From: an uncultured Clostridia bacterium
GTDB lineage: Bacteria > Bacillota > Clostridia > Christensenellales > Aristaeellaceae
Length of the DNA stretch: 41,615 nt
Assembly: GCA_937894675.1 (NCBI GenBank)
Contig: CALCQO010000019.1
Span: forward strand, 1-41,615
Reading direction: 5' to 3'
Shown here: piece by piece, positions 16,038-24,237 of the stretch
Position numbering within the stretch: position 1 is the stretch's first letter
How the letters are laid out: each line of letters starts with the position of its first letter
Program-made: the position numbers and the translations under genes
The notes under the pieces: generated by a model
What the model was told of the DNA's origin: nothing
Databases searched by the model: none
The model's input: only the letters and a program-made list of their open reading frames with translations

Positions 16038-16406
16038 TCAGAATTTGAGTCCGGCTTCACGCGCGCCTTCGGCCAGGGAAGCGATACGCCCGACATAGAC
16101 GTAGCCGCCGCGGTCAAAGACAACATTGGTGATGCCAGTCTGGAGCGCACGCTCCGCGACAGTTTTGCCGACCAGTTTGGAAACATCCACCTTGTTTTTG
16201 TCCTCGGCGGCTTTCTTCAGGTCCGGCTCCATGGAGGATGCCTGGGCCAGGGTGACACCTTTGGTGTCATCAATAACCTGGGCATAGATGTACTGGTTGC
16301 TGCGGAATACACACAGGCGCGGCATTTCGGGTGTGCCGCTGATCTTTTTACGCACGCGCGCGTGACGGATGACACGCACTTCATTGCGGTCGCGTTTTTT
16401 AAACAT
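16038..16406 (-). CDS. rplR: Large-subunit ribosomal protein L18
   Basis: This 122-residue 5S rRNA-binding protein has the basic N-terminus (RNEVRVIRHARVRKKI), PRLCVFRSNQYIYAQVIDD, and the terminal FDRGGYVYVGRIASLAEGAREAGL. All are diagnostic and the length is normal. Confidence 0.98.
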   Translation of the reverse strand: MFKKRDRNEVRVIRHARVRKKISGTPEMPRLCVFRSNQYIYAQVIDDTKGVTLAQASSMEPDLKKAAEDKNKVDVSKLVGKTVAERALQTGITNVVFDRGGYVYVGRIASLAEGAREAGLKF

Positions 16407-16425
16407 ATGCGTTCACTCCCTTCAA

Positions 16426-16965
16426 TTACTTGCCGGCCTTGCCTTCCTTGCGGCGGATATGCTCGCCCTTGTACTTGATGCCCTTGCCCAGGTAGGGTTC
16501 GGGTTTGCGTACGGCGCGGATATCAGCGGCAAGGTTGCCGACGACCTGTTTGTCGATGCCCTTCACCACGATGGTGGTGGGGGTGGGGGTTTCAAAGGTG
16601 ATGCCCTCGGGGGCGTCAAAGACGACGGGGTGGGAATAGCCGGCGTTGACGGTCAGCTTTTTGTTTTCCGCCTGGGCGCGGTAGCCCGTGCCGACGATTT
16701 CCAGCGTCTTTTCAAAACCGGTGGTCACGCCCACAACCAGGTTGTTGACCAGGGAGCGGTACAGACCATGCATGGATTTATGGGGCTTGGAATCGCTGGG
16801 ACGTTCCAGCGTCAGCACGCCATTGTCCTGGGTGAGTTTAAAATCACGGTGAACCTTCTGGGAAAGCGTTCCTTTGGGGCCTTTGACGACAACATTGTTC
16901 TCATCATCAACCGTCACTGTCACGCCCGCAGGCACCGGGATCGGAAGTTTTCCGATTCGAGACAT
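16426..16965 (-). CDS. rplF: Large-subunit ribosomal protein L6
   Basis: This 179-residue protein has two repeated alpha/beta domains. The N-terminus SRIGKLPIPVPAGV and the C-terminal signature RKPEPYLGKGIKY, with GEHIRRKEGKAGK, are typical. L6 lies near the sarcin-ricin loop and helps factor binding. It sits between rpsH and rplR. Confidence 0.98.
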   Translation of the reverse strand: MSRIGKLPIPVPAGVTVTVDDENNVVVKGPKGTLSQKVHRDFKLTQDNGVLTLERPSDSKPHKSMHGLYRSLVNNLVVGVTTGFEKTLEIVGTGYRAQAENKKLTVNAGYSHPVVFDAPEGITFETPTPTTIVVKGIDKQVVGNLAADIRAVRKPEPYLGKGIKYKGEHIRRKEGKAGK

Positions 16966-16989
16966 AATTGCACCTCCAATGCGTTACAG

Positions 16990-17391
16990 TTACCAGATAT
17001 AGGCCATGACTTCGCCGCCCAGGTTTTCCTTGCGGGCTGCGCGGTCGGTCATGAGGCCTTTGGATGTAGAGATAATGGCGATTCCCAGGCCGCCCAGAAC
17101 CTTGGGCAGATCCTCGCAGTTTGCGTACACGCGCAGACCGGGCTTGGAAATACGTTTGAGACCGGCGATAACCGGCTGGCCTTTGCCGCCCAGGTACTTG
17201 ATGGACAGCTTAATCTGCCCCTGGACACCGTCATCGATGTTCTCATAAGCCTTGATGTAGCCTTCATCGTAGAGAATCTTGGCGATGGCCTTTTTGGCTT
17301 TGCTCGCGGGGATGATGACCGTGTCATGCTTGGCGACTTGCGCATTGCGAATCCTGGTCAGCATATCGGCGATCGGATCATTCATAATCAT
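16990..17391 (-). CDS. rpsH: Small-subunit ribosomal protein S8
   Basis: S8 binds helix 21 of 16S rRNA and, in enterobacteria, represses the spc operon. It has NDPIADMLTRIRNA at the N-terminus and ISTSKGLMTDRAAR near the C-terminus. Two start ATGs lie two codons apart; the first (17391) is better spaced from AAAGGAGG and gives 133 residues, the second gives 131. Confidence 0.97.
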   Translation of the reverse strand: MIMNDPIADMLTRIRNAQVAKHDTVIIPASKAKKAIAKILYDEGYIKAYENIDDGVQGQIKLSIKYLGGKGQPVIAGLKRISKPGLRVYANCEDLPKVLGGLGIAIISTSKGLMTDRAARKENLGGEVMAYIW

Positions 17392-17418
17392 AGTCGAACC
17401 TCCTTTTCCGTATTCCTG

Positions 17419-17604
17419 TTACCAGCTTGCCTTGCGCACGCCGGGGATCTGGCCCTTGTAAGCCAATTCCCTAAAGCAGATGCGGCAGACACCGTAGCGG
17501 CGAAGCACCGAGTGCGGGCGGCCGCACAGGCGGCAGCGGGTGTACGCACGGGTGGAGAACTTCGGCTTACGCGCCTGACGGATTCTCATGCTTGTCTTTG
17601 CCAT
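17419..17604 (-). CDS. rpsN: Small-subunit ribosomal protein S14, zinc type
   Basis: This 61-residue short form has two CxxC pairs (CRLC and CRIC), so it is the zinc-dependent C+ type. FRELAYKGQIPGVRKASW is the standard C-terminus. It lies between rplE and rpsH. Confidence 0.97.
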   Translation of the reverse strand: MAKTSMRIRQARKPKFSTRAYTRCRLCGRPHSVLRRYGVCRICFRELAYKGQIPGVRKASW

Positions 17605-17618
17605 TGTTCAATCCTCCC

Positions 17619-18161
17619 TTATTGTGCGAAAGGCATGCCAAGCAAGCTCAGCAGCTCTTTGGCTTCCTCATCGGTGTTGGCAGTGGTGACAAAAATCATT
17701 TCCATGCCGCGGATCTTTTCCACCTTGTCATAGTTGATTTCGGGGAAGATCAGCTGTTCCTTGATGCCCAGGGCATAGTTGCCGCGGCCGTCAAAGGCTT
17801 TGTTGGAAACGCCGCGGAAGTCGCGGACGCGGGGCAGGGCGATGCTGACGAGGCGGTCGAAGAATTCTTCCATGCGGGTGCCCCGCAGGGTAACCTTGGC
17901 GCCTACGTTCATGCCTTCACGAACCTTAAAGTTCGCGACGGACTTTTTGGCTTTGGTGACCATGGGCTTCTGGCCGGAGATTTCCCCCAGCTCGGCCACG
18001 GCGGTCTCGAGCATCTTGGCGTTTTCCTTGCAGTCGCCAAGGCCGATGTTGATGATGATTTTGGAAAGCTTGGGGATTTCCATCACGTTCTTATAGCCGA
18101 ACTTCTGCTGCAAGGCAGGGACAGCTTCAGACGTATACTTTTCTTTCATGCGTGTTGCCAT
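17619..18161 (-). CDS. rplE: Large-subunit ribosomal protein L5
   Basis: This 180-residue 5S rRNA-binding protein has NVMEIPKLSKIIINIGLGD, GQKPMVTKAKKSVANFKVREG, VTLRGTRMEEFFDRLV and the terminal TTANTDEEAKELLSLLGMPF, all typical. Length and position are standard. Confidence 0.98.
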   Translation of the reverse strand: MATRMKEKYTSEAVPALQQKFGYKNVMEIPKLSKIIINIGLGDCKENAKMLETAVAELGEISGQKPMVTKAKKSVANFKVREGMNVGAKVTLRGTRMEEFFDRLVSIALPRVRDFRGVSNKAFDGRGNYALGIKEQLIFPEINYDKVEKIRGMEMIFVTTANTDEEAKELLSLLGMPFAQ

Positions 18162-18178
18162 TTGCTGTATCCTCCTTA

Positions 18179-18493
18179 TCAGTCAATCTGTTCGCCGCAC
18201 TTTTTGCAGGTGCGGATTTTTTTGCCGTCGGTTACCTTCACGCCGGAGCGGGAGGGCTTGCCGCACTTCTGGCAGACCAGCATCACGTTGCTGGCATCAA
18301 TGGCGGCTTCCTTCTTGATGATGCCGCCGGGCTGTCCCTGGGCGCGGGATTTCTGGTGCTTGGTAACCATGGCGACGCCTTCCACGACGACTTTGCCGCT
18401 CTTGGGAAGGGAAGCCAGTACCTTGCCTTTGACGCCTTTGTCCTTGCCGGAGATGACAATGACTTCGTCCTTGGCCTTAACATGCATTTTCAT
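18179..18493 (-). CDS. rplX: Large-subunit ribosomal protein L24
   Basis: This 104-residue assembly initiator has an N-terminal KOW domain (DEVIVISGKDKGVKGKVL) and a C-terminal knuckle with two CxxC pairs (CQKC and CKKC). Such cysteines are common in Firmicute L24 and may bind zinc. It lies between rplN and rplE. Confidence 0.97.
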   Translation of the reverse strand: MKMHVKAKDEVIVISGKDKGVKGKVLASLPKSGKVVVEGVAMVTKHQKSRAQGQPGGIIKKEAAIDASNVMLVCQKCGKPSRSGVKVTDGKKIRTCKKCGEQID

Positions 18494-18505
18494 TGTCGCT
18501 CCTCC

Positions 18506-18874
18506 TTAGAGAACTTCGGGCGCGAGGGAGATGATTTTCATGAAATCCTTCTCGCGCAGTTCGCGGGCCACCGGCCCAAAGATACGGGTGCCGCGGGGCT
18601 GCTTGGCATCATTGATGATAACGGCTGCGTTATCGTCAAAAGCGATGTAGCTGCCGTCAGGACGGCGTTTTTGCTTGGTTACGCGGACGATAACGGCTTT
18701 GACAACCTCGCCCTTCTTCACCTGGCCACCCGGAGCTGCGGATTTCACACTGGCGACGATGATGTCCCCGATGGATCCCGTGCGGCGGAATGAACCGCCC
18801 ATCACGCGGATGCACATGATTTCCTTAGCGCCGGAGTTATCGGCTACCTTGAGCCGAGTCTGTGGCTGAATCAT
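18506..18874 (-). CDS. rplN: Large-subunit ribosomal protein L14
   Basis: This 122-residue beta-barrel protein on the intersubunit face is the target of RsfS. It begins MIQPQTRLKVADNSGAKEI and ends with the usual FMKIISLAPEVL. It is the first gene of the ancestral spc operon. The 66-bp gap in front of it is longer than most here and contains a weak inverted repeat (18897-18929). Confidence 0.98.
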   Translation of the reverse strand: MIQPQTRLKVADNSGAKEIMCIRVMGGSFRRTGSIGDIIVASVKSAAPGGQVKKGEVVKAVIVRVTKQKRRPDGSYIAFDDNAAVIINDAKQPRGTRIFGPVARELREKDFMKIISLAPEVL

Positions 18875-18940
18875 AGAGGTTCCTCCTTTATAGATTCCTC
18901 ATCATGGGCATATCGCAGCGCATGAGAGGTCGTACACGAA

Positions 18941-19201
18941 TTATTTCGCTTTCTCGATGATTTCCACCACACGCCAGCATTTATCTTTGCTGATGGGGCG
19001 GGTTTCCATCACTTTCACGGTATCCCCGATACCGCAGGCATTGAGTTCGTCATGGGCCTTCAGCTTGCTGGTGCGCTTCATGATCTTGCCGTACAGCGGA
19101 TGACGCACTCTGCGGTTCACCGCGACGACGACGGTTTTATCCATTTTATCGCTGACCACAACACCAACGCGGGTCTTGCGAAGTCCTCTTACTTCAGACA
19201 T
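18941..19201 (-). CDS. rpsQ: Small-subunit ribosomal protein S17
   Basis: This 86-residue OB-fold protein has RGLRKTRVGVVVSDKMDKTV and LKAHDELNACGIGDTVKVMETRPISKDK across two standard blocks. It is the last gene of the ancestral S10 operon. Confidence 0.97.
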   Translation of the reverse strand: MSEVRGLRKTRVGVVVSDKMDKTVVVAVNRRVRHPLYGKIMKRTSKLKAHDELNACGIGDTVKVMETRPISKDKCWRVVEIIEKAK

Positions 19202-19221
19202 TCAGTTGCCTCCTTTCACGG

Positions 19222-19422
19222 TTATCGGGCTGCTTTTTTAGCGGCTTGGGTCTGCATGGTCATGGCACGGGCGATGTCACGCTTGACCTCAGAAATCTGC
19301 ATCGTGTTTTCCAGCTGGCCTGTCGCGAGCTTGAAACGAAGGTTGAACAGTTCGGATTTCAGCTCAGCGATTTTGGCGGTCAGTTCCTCGGGTTTCATTG
19401 CTGCGAATTCGCTTGCTTTCAT
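19222..19422 (-). CDS. rpmC: Large-subunit ribosomal protein L29
   Basis: This 66-residue two-helix protein near the tunnel exit reads KASEFAAMKPEELTAKIAEL and continues LKSELFNLRFKLATGQLEN, the L29 signature. Its ATG overlaps the rplP stop (ATGA), so the two are coupled. Confidence 0.96.
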   Translation of the reverse strand: MKASEFAAMKPEELTAKIAELKSELFNLRFKLATGQLENTMQISEVKRDIARAMTMQTQAAKKAAR

Positions 19423-19859
19423 TGACTATCACCACCGTTTTCTACAGGATTCTGCGCCTTGGACATCACTTTGGTCCTCAGCGGCAGCTTGTTGGCGGCC
19501 AGGCGCAGCGCTTCTTTGGCTACGGACTCCTCTACGCCGCCCACCTCGAACAGGACACGGCCGGGCTTGACCACGGCCACCCAGTACTCGGGCGAGCCTT
19601 TGCCGGAACCCATGCGGGTTTCCGCGGGCTTGGCAGTTACCGGCTTGTCCGGGAAAATCTTGATCCATACCTGGCCGCCGCGCTTGGTATAACGGGTAAG
19701 CGCGATACGGGCGGCTTCGATCTGCTGGCTGGTAACCCAGCAGGGATCCTTGGCGACAAGACCCCAATCACCGTAGGCAATGAAGTTGCCGCGGTTGGCC
19801 TTGCCCTTCATGCGGCCGCGGAAAACCTTGCGGCGCTTGACTCTTTTGGGCATCAACAT
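19419..19859 (-). CDS. rplP: Large-subunit ribosomal protein L16
   Basis: L16 helps shape the A site and the peptidyl-transferase centre. Typical stretches are MPKRVKRRKVFRGRMKG, GQVWIKIFPDKPVTAKPAETRMG and a C-terminal LRLAANKLPLRTKV. ATG 19859 has GGAGG nine nt upstream and gives 146 residues. An ATG two codons later matches the usual family start, so either is possible. Confidence 0.97.
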   Translation of the reverse strand: MLMPKRVKRRKVFRGRMKGKANRGNFIAYGDWGLVAKDPCWVTSQQIEAARIALTRYTKRGGQVWIKIFPDKPVTAKPAETRMGSGKGSPEYWVAVVKPGRVLFEVGGVEESVAKEALRLAANKLPLRTKVMSKAQNPVENGGDSQ

Positions 19860-19861
19860 GG

Positions 19862-20530
19862 TTATTTGCCTCCTTCGATGCGTTCAGCCGTCTTTTTTGC
19901 CTGAGGCAATATCTGGCCTTTGTAGATCCAGACTTTTACGCCGATGCGGCCGTAGGTTGTCTTGGCTTCTGCAAAGCCATAGTCAATGTTGGCGCGCAGG
20001 GTCTGCAGCGGGATGGATCCTTCGTGATAGTGTTCGGAGCGGGCGATGTCCGCGCCGCCCAGGCGGCCGCTGACGCCGGCTTTGATGCCCTTGACGCCGG
20101 CGCGCATGGAGCGCTGAATGCTCTGCTTCATCGCGCGGCGGAAGGAAATGCGCTTTTCCAGCTGCTGGGCGATGTTCTCGGCGACCAGCTGGGCATCCGT
20201 GTCGGGATTCTTGATCTCCAGCACGTTGATGACAACTGGGTGGCCCAGTTCTTTTTCGACAAAGCTCTTGAGCTCCTCGATGCCCTTGCCGCCGCGGCCG
20301 ATAATCATGCCGGGACGGCCGGTGTAGATGTCGATGGTCATCCGGGCGGCGCTGCGCTCGATATCGATGCGGCTGATGCCGGTGGAGTAATACTTATCCT
20401 TCAGCAGGGTGCGGATTTTCTTATCCTCGACCAGGTTGTTGGCAAAATCTTTCTTGTTGGCGAACCAGCGGGTGCTCCAGTTAAAAATAACACCGACGCG
20501 CGCGCCGTGGGGATTGACTTTCTGTCCCAT
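19862..20530 (-). CDS. rpsC: Small-subunit ribosomal protein S3
   Basis: This 222-residue protein at the mRNA entry channel has the KH type II domain (GRPGMIIGRGGKGIEELK) in the N-terminal half and the C-terminal GRLGGADIARSEHYHEGS and TTYGRIGVKVWIYKG blocks. It begins GQKVNPHGARVG as expected. Confidence 0.98.
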   Translation of the reverse strand: MGQKVNPHGARVGVIFNWSTRWFANKKDFANNLVEDKKIRTLLKDKYYSTGISRIDIERSAARMTIDIYTGRPGMIIGRGGKGIEELKSFVEKELGHPVVINVLEIKNPDTDAQLVAENIAQQLEKRISFRRAMKQSIQRSMRAGVKGIKAGVSGRLGGADIARSEHYHEGSIPLQTLRANIDYGFAEAKTTYGRIGVKVWIYKGQILPQAKKTAERIEGGK

Positions 20531-20545
20531 TTTGTTCCTCCTCCC

Positions 20546-20929
20546 TTACTTGGCATCCAGCACAATGCTGATGTGGCTTGTTCTGCGCAGCATGGGCGAG
20601 GCCGAGCCGCGGGAACGCGCAACATAGCGCTTGTACGTGGGGCCGGGATTGGCGTACACTTCAGCGACATACAGGCTGTTGCGGTCCATATCCAGGTTGT
20701 TTTCTGCGTTGGCGATGGCGCTGTTGAGCAGTTTGAGCACAACGGGCGACGCCGCCTTGGGGGTAAAGGTGAGGATGGCTTTGGCATCTTCCACTTTCTT
20801 GCCGCGGATCAGATCGATGACGGAAATCACCTTCCGAGAGGAGATGCGCACATGCTTCACATGGGCCTTGGGGCGCCTGTCGCGGTTTTCTTTGCGCGCG
20901 ATGCCCTTTTCACGGGTATTAAGTGCCAT
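20546..20929 (-). CDS. rplV: Large-subunit ribosomal protein L22
   Basis: This 127-residue tunnel-wall protein has HVRISSRKVISVIDLIRGK, VLKLLNSAIANAENN, and the beta hairpin region RYVARSRGSASPMLRRTSH that reaches the tunnel constriction and is altered in macrolide-resistant strains. The start is ATG 20929 after AAAGGAG; the frame is open further upstream only as a shadow inside rpsS. Confidence 0.97.
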   Translation of the reverse strand: MALNTREKGIARKENRDRRPKAHVKHVRISSRKVISVIDLIRGKKVEDAKAILTFTPKAASPVVLKLLNSAIANAENNLDMDRNSLYVAEVYANPGPTYKRYVARSRGSASPMLRRTSHISIVLDAK

Positions 20930-20948
20930 AATGCTTGAACTCCTTTCG

Positions 20949-21224
20949 TTATCTTCCGCTTGATTTGGAACCGGCGTGGCCGCGGTAGGTTCTGGTGGGG
21001 GCGAACTCGCCCAGCTTGTGGCCCACCATGTCCTCAGTGACATAGACCGGAACGTGCTTGCGGCCATCATGCACGGCGATGGTGTGGCCGACAAATTCCG
21101 GGAAAATGGTAGAAGCGCGCGACCAGGTTTTCAGGACGGACTTCTTGCCGGATTTATTCATCTCAGCGATGCGCTTGAGCAGCTTCTCGCTGACAAAGGG
21201 ACCTTTTTTAATGGAACGGCTCAT
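20949..21224 (-). CDS. rpsS: Small-subunit ribosomal protein S19
   Basis: This 91-residue head protein, partner of S13, begins SRSIKKGPFVSEKLLKRI. It contains FVGHTIAVHDGRKHVPVYVTEDMVGHKLGEF in two standard blocks, and ends in a basic tail. Confidence 0.98.
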   Translation of the reverse strand: MSRSIKKGPFVSEKLLKRIAEMNKSGKKSVLKTWSRASTIFPEFVGHTIAVHDGRKHVPVYVTEDMVGHKLGEFAPTRTYRGHAGSKSSGR

Positions 21225-21254
21225 GGATTGCTTCCTCCTTTCGTCCTGGTGCGG

Positions 21255-22085
21255 TTATTTGCCGGACCGCTTGACAATCATGTTGTTGGAATACTTCTTG
21301 TGCTTGCGGGTCTTGTAACCAAGAGCCGGCTTGCCCCAGGGGGTAACAGGAGAAGGCAGACCGATGGGGGATTTGCCTTCGCCGCCGCCGTGGGGATGGT
21401 CCACCGGGTTCATGACCACGCCGCGGACGGTGGGGCGGATGCCCATGTGGCGCTTGCGGCCGGCTTTGCCGATGCGGACGTTCTCGTGGTCCACGTTGCC
21501 GACGGTGCCGATGGTGGCGCGGGCGCCGATGGGCACTTTACGCACTTCACCCGAGGGCAGACGCACCTGAGCGTACTTGCCTTCCTTGGCCATCAGCTGG
21601 GCGAAGGTGCCGGCGGAACGGACAATCTGGCCGCCCCTGCCAACCTTCAGCTCGATGTTGTGAATCAGCGTGCCAACGGGGATGGACGAGATGGGCAGGG
21701 AGTTGCCCACGATGATGTCGGCCGAGTCGGAAGAGACGACGGTGTCGCCCACTTTCAGGCCCACAGGCTGCAGGATGTAGCGCTTCTCGCCATCGGCGTA
21801 ATGCAGCAGCGCGATGAACGCGGAGCGGTTGGGATCGTACTCGATGGTGGCGACCTTGGCCGGCACATCGAACTTGTCGCGCTTGAAGTCGATCAGACGA
21901 TACTTGCGCTTGTTGCCGCCGCCCTGGTGGCGGACGGTGATTTTGCCTTGCTTGTTGCGGCCGGCATGCTTCTTGACAGGAGCCAGCAGCGACTTTTCGG
22001 GCGTAGAGGTGGTAATCTCATCATACGTCAGCACGGACATGTGACGGCGTGCGGGCGATGTCGGTTTGTAAATGCGAATTGCCAT
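21255..22085 (-). CDS. rplB: Large-subunit ribosomal protein L2
   Basis: This 276-residue protein is needed for subunit association and peptidyl-transferase assembly. It has the N-terminal YKPTSPARRHMSV, the GGGNKRKYRLIDFKR block, and the C-terminal VMNPVDHPHGGGEGKSPIG loop with the conserved His of the HPHGGGEG motif. Length is standard. Confidence 0.99.
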   Translation of the reverse strand: MAIRIYKPTSPARRHMSVLTYDEITTSTPEKSLLAPVKKHAGRNKQGKITVRHQGGGNKRKYRLIDFKRDKFDVPAKVATIEYDPNRSAFIALLHYADGEKRYILQPVGLKVGDTVVSSDSADIIVGNSLPISSIPVGTLIHNIELKVGRGGQIVRSAGTFAQLMAKEGKYAQVRLPSGEVRKVPIGARATIGTVGNVDHENVRIGKAGRKRHMGIRPTVRGVVMNPVDHPHGGGEGKSPIGLPSPVTPWGKPALGYKTRKHKKYSNNMIVKRSGK

Positions 22086-22100
22086 GTGCTTCTCCTTCCT

Positions 22101-22397
22101 TTAAATCATGCCTTCGAAGAACTCGATGGGCTTGGAATTCTCAGTCAGCTTGACGTAAGCTTTCTTGACTTCCGGGGTACGGCCGCTGGTGCGGCCCTGG
22201 CGCTTGATCTTGCCGATGGTGCGGAGGGTGTTGACCTTCTCTACCTTGATGTCCTTGAACACCGCTTCCAGCGCGCGCTTGATTTCCACTTTGTTGGCGT
22301 GGATGTCCACTTCGAAAACATACTGTTTGTCCGCAATGCCGTCGTATCCTTTTTCGGTCAGCACGGGACGCAGAATGATATCATGGGGGTTCTTCAT
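22101..22397 (-). CDS. rplW: Large-subunit ribosomal protein L23
   Basis: This 98-residue protein at the tunnel exit is the docking point for trigger factor and SRP. It has DIILRPVLTEKGYD, FEVDIHANKVEIKRALEAVF and GKIKRQGRTSGRTPEVKKAYV. The ATG shares one base with the rplD stop (TAATG), so the genes are coupled. Confidence 0.97.
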   Translation of the reverse strand: MKNPHDIILRPVLTEKGYDGIADKQYVFEVDIHANKVEIKRALEAVFKDIKVEKVNTLRTIGKIKRQGRTSGRTPEVKKAYVKLTENSKPIEFFEGMI

Positions 22398-23020
22398 TAT
22401 GCGTACACCTCCTCGATGCCGCTGACGGCGGCCTTGGTGACGATTACCTTGTCGGCGCGCAGGATGTCGTACACATTGATGGTGTTGACATAGGCGTCGG
22501 ACAGGGATTCGATGTTGCGGGCGGCGCGCTGGACGGTCTCATCCTTGCCGGGCAGTACCAACAGGGCTTTCTTTTCGACGCCCAAGTCCTTGAGCATCTT
22601 GGCCACCAGCTTGGTTTTGGCTTCCTTCAGGGCAATCTCGTCAACCACGATGAGGTTGCCGGAGAGAACCTTGGAAGACAGGGCGCTCTTGAGGGCCAGG
22701 CGGCGCACCTTGCGGGGCACACCGACCACATAGTCCCGGGGGGTGGGGGCGAACACAACGCCGCCGTGGCGGAACTGGGGGGCACGGTTGCCATGATGGC
22801 GCGCGTTGCCGGTGCCCTTCTGGCGGTATATTTTCCGGCCGCCGCCGCGAACCTGGCCGCGGGTCAGCGCACTCTGGGTGCCCTGGCGTTTGGCGGCAAG
22901 AATGGAACGGACGACCAGATGCATGGCTGCCACATTGGGCTTGATGCCGAAGATTTCATCTTTCAGCTCCAAGGTGCCGGCGGACTTGCCCTGCATGTTG
23001 ACCATTTCGATCGTAGGCAT
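22397..23020 (-). CDS. rplD: Large-subunit ribosomal protein L4
   Basis: This 207-residue tunnel protein has its extended loop in the region GQVRGGGRKIYRQKGTGNAR and the RAPQFRHGGVVFAPTPRDY block. In several bacteria L4 represses its own operon by binding the leader RNA, which is relevant to the structured leader ahead of rpsJ here. Confidence 0.98.
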   Translation of the reverse strand: MPTIEMVNMQGKSAGTLELKDEIFGIKPNVAAMHLVVRSILAAKRQGTQSALTRGQVRGGGRKIYRQKGTGNARHHGNRAPQFRHGGVVFAPTPRDYVVGVPRKVRRLALKSALSSKVLSGNLIVVDEIALKEAKTKLVAKMLKDLGVEKKALLVLPGKDETVQRAARNIESLSDAYVNTINVYDILRADKVIVTKAAVSGIEEVYA

Positions 23021-23039
23021 GAATGGTTTCCTCCTCTAC

Positions 23040-23681
23040 TTAGGCTTTGCAAGAGTTGCGGACAAGCAACAGACTGTTCTTGGGGCCGGGAACTGCGCCT
23101 TTAACCAGCAGCAGGTTGCGCTCGGCGTCCACTTCAACGATTTCCAGGTTCTGGATGGTGACGCGCTCGACACCGTAGTGACCGGGCATATTGCGGCCCT
23201 TGAACACCTTGGAAGGGTCCGAGTTGGCGCTCAGGGCGCCGACGCCGCGGTGATACTTGGAGCCGTGGGTCATGGGGCCTTTGCTCTGGTTCCAGCGCTG
23301 GATAGAGCCGGTAAAGCCATGTCCCTTGCTGGTGCCGGTGATGTCGATCTTCTCCCCCGCTTCGAACTGGGACACAGACAGGGTCTGGCCGACTTCGTAG
23401 GAGGCGGTGTCTTCCAGGCGGAACTCGCGCAGGTACCGGGCGGGTGCTACGTTGGCCTTTTTAAAATGGCCGGTTACGGGCTTGTTGACCAGTTTCTTGA
23501 CCCGGTTCTCAGGCAGCGTGTCAAAGCTGAGCTGCACGGATTCATAACCATCGTTTTCCACGGTTTTCTTCTGCACAACCGTGCAGGGGCCGGCCATGAT
23601 AACGGTAACGGGTACCAGGCGGCCATCGGGCAGAAATTTCTGGGTCATGCCCAGTTTCTTGCCTAAAATTGCTTTCTTCAT
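23040..23681 (-). CDS. rplC: Large-subunit ribosomal protein L3
   Basis: This 213-residue protein has KKAILGKKLGMTQKFLPDG at the start, and GTSKGHGFTGSIQRWN and MPGHYGVERVTIQNLEIVEVD later, all diagnostic. L3 reaches the peptidyl-transferase centre. It is the second gene of the superoperon, 15 bp after rpsJ. Confidence 0.98.
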   Translation of the reverse strand: MKKAILGKKLGMTQKFLPDGRLVPVTVIMAGPCTVVQKKTVENDGYESVQLSFDTLPENRVKKLVNKPVTGHFKKANVAPARYLREFRLEDTASYEVGQTLSVSQFEAGEKIDITGTSKGHGFTGSIQRWNQSKGPMTHGSKYHRGVGALSANSDPSKVFKGRNMPGHYGVERVTIQNLEIVEVDAERNLLLVKGAVPGPKNSLLLVRNSCKA

Positions 23682-23696
23682 GATGCTCCTCCTGCC

Positions 23697-24005
23697 TTAC
23701 AGCTTGATTTCGATCTCGACGCCGGCGGGAAGATCCAGCTTCATCATGGCGTCCACGGTTTTGGCGTTGGGGTTGTGCACGTCGATCAGGCGCTTATGGG
23801 TCCTGCGCTCGAACTGCTCGCGGCTATCCTTGTACTTGTGCGGCGCACGCAGGATGGTGATGATTTCCTTCTCGGTGGGCAGCGGGATGGGGCCGGAGAC
23901 ACGGGCGCCGGTGCGCTTGGCGGTGTCCACGATGCGTTCGGCAGACTTGTCAATCAGGTCGTGCTCGTACGCCTTGAGCTTGATGCGGATTTTCTGGTTG
24001 GCCAT
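23697..24005 (-). CDS. rpsJ: Small-subunit ribosomal protein S10 (NusE)
   Basis: This 102-residue protein serves in the 30S head and, as NusE, in antitermination complexes with NusB and NusG. It has QKIRIKLKAYEHDLIDKSA, GPIPLPTEKEIITILRAPHKYKDSREQFE split over two blocks, and HNPNAKTVDAMMKLDLPAGVEIEI. It is the first gene of the superoperon, with AAGGAGGAA before the ATG. Confidence 0.98.
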   Translation of the reverse strand: MANQKIRIKLKAYEHDLIDKSAERIVDTAKRTGARVSGPIPLPTEKEIITILRAPHKYKDSREQFERRTHKRLIDVHNPNAKTVDAMMKLDLPAGVEIEIKL

Positions 24006-24202
24006 TGGAGTTCCTCCTTATTATTTAGCGTTCTCGTACCGGTTTCGTGCCTGCACCGACGCAGTGGTGTGTGGCTTACCGGCTGTGGGCGGGCTTGGTC
24101 GTGCCCGCGCCTGAGTCCGTCGCCCGATTTTCGGGCTGGTCTGCGATAATTACCCGTCCAGGCCGGGGCGGCAACCTATCGCTTCATCCCAAAACAGACA
24201 GC
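24006..24202 (-). promoter_or_regulatory. Structured leader RNA ahead of rpsJ
   Basis: From the predicted start near 24202 the leader is almost 200 nt and has no reading frame of note. Visible stems on the minus strand are GCGATA/TATCGC (24182-24143), GCCCGA-AAA-TCGGGC (24136-24122), GCGGGC/GCCCGC (24108-24089) and an outer CCGGT/ACCGG pair enclosing CACC-N7-GGTG closer to rpsJ. There is no U-run, so regulation by L4 or another r-protein is more likely than simple attenuation. No exact match to a known leader class was recognised. Confidence 0.55.
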
Positions 24203-24208
24203 GGTAGT

Positions 24209-24237
24209 ATTATATCGAAAGTCCATAATAAAAGCAA
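24209..24237 (-). promoter_or_regulatory. Sigma-A promoter of the S10-spc-alpha superoperon
   Basis: On the minus strand TTGCTT (24237-24232), a 17-nt spacer and a perfect TATAAT (24214-24209). Upstream (24238-24280) the DNA is rich in A and T runs, which would suit an UP element. It is the only strong promoter seen before rpsJ. Confidence 0.8.

Noticed and set aside
16369..17733. A 454-codon plus-strand frame opposite rplF, rpsH and rpsN
   Set aside because: Antisense shadow spanning several real genes and their gaps.
20976..22493. A 505-codon plus-strand frame opposite rpsS, rplB and rplW
   Set aside because: Antisense shadow of three conserved genes; no Shine-Dalgarno sequence and no known domain.
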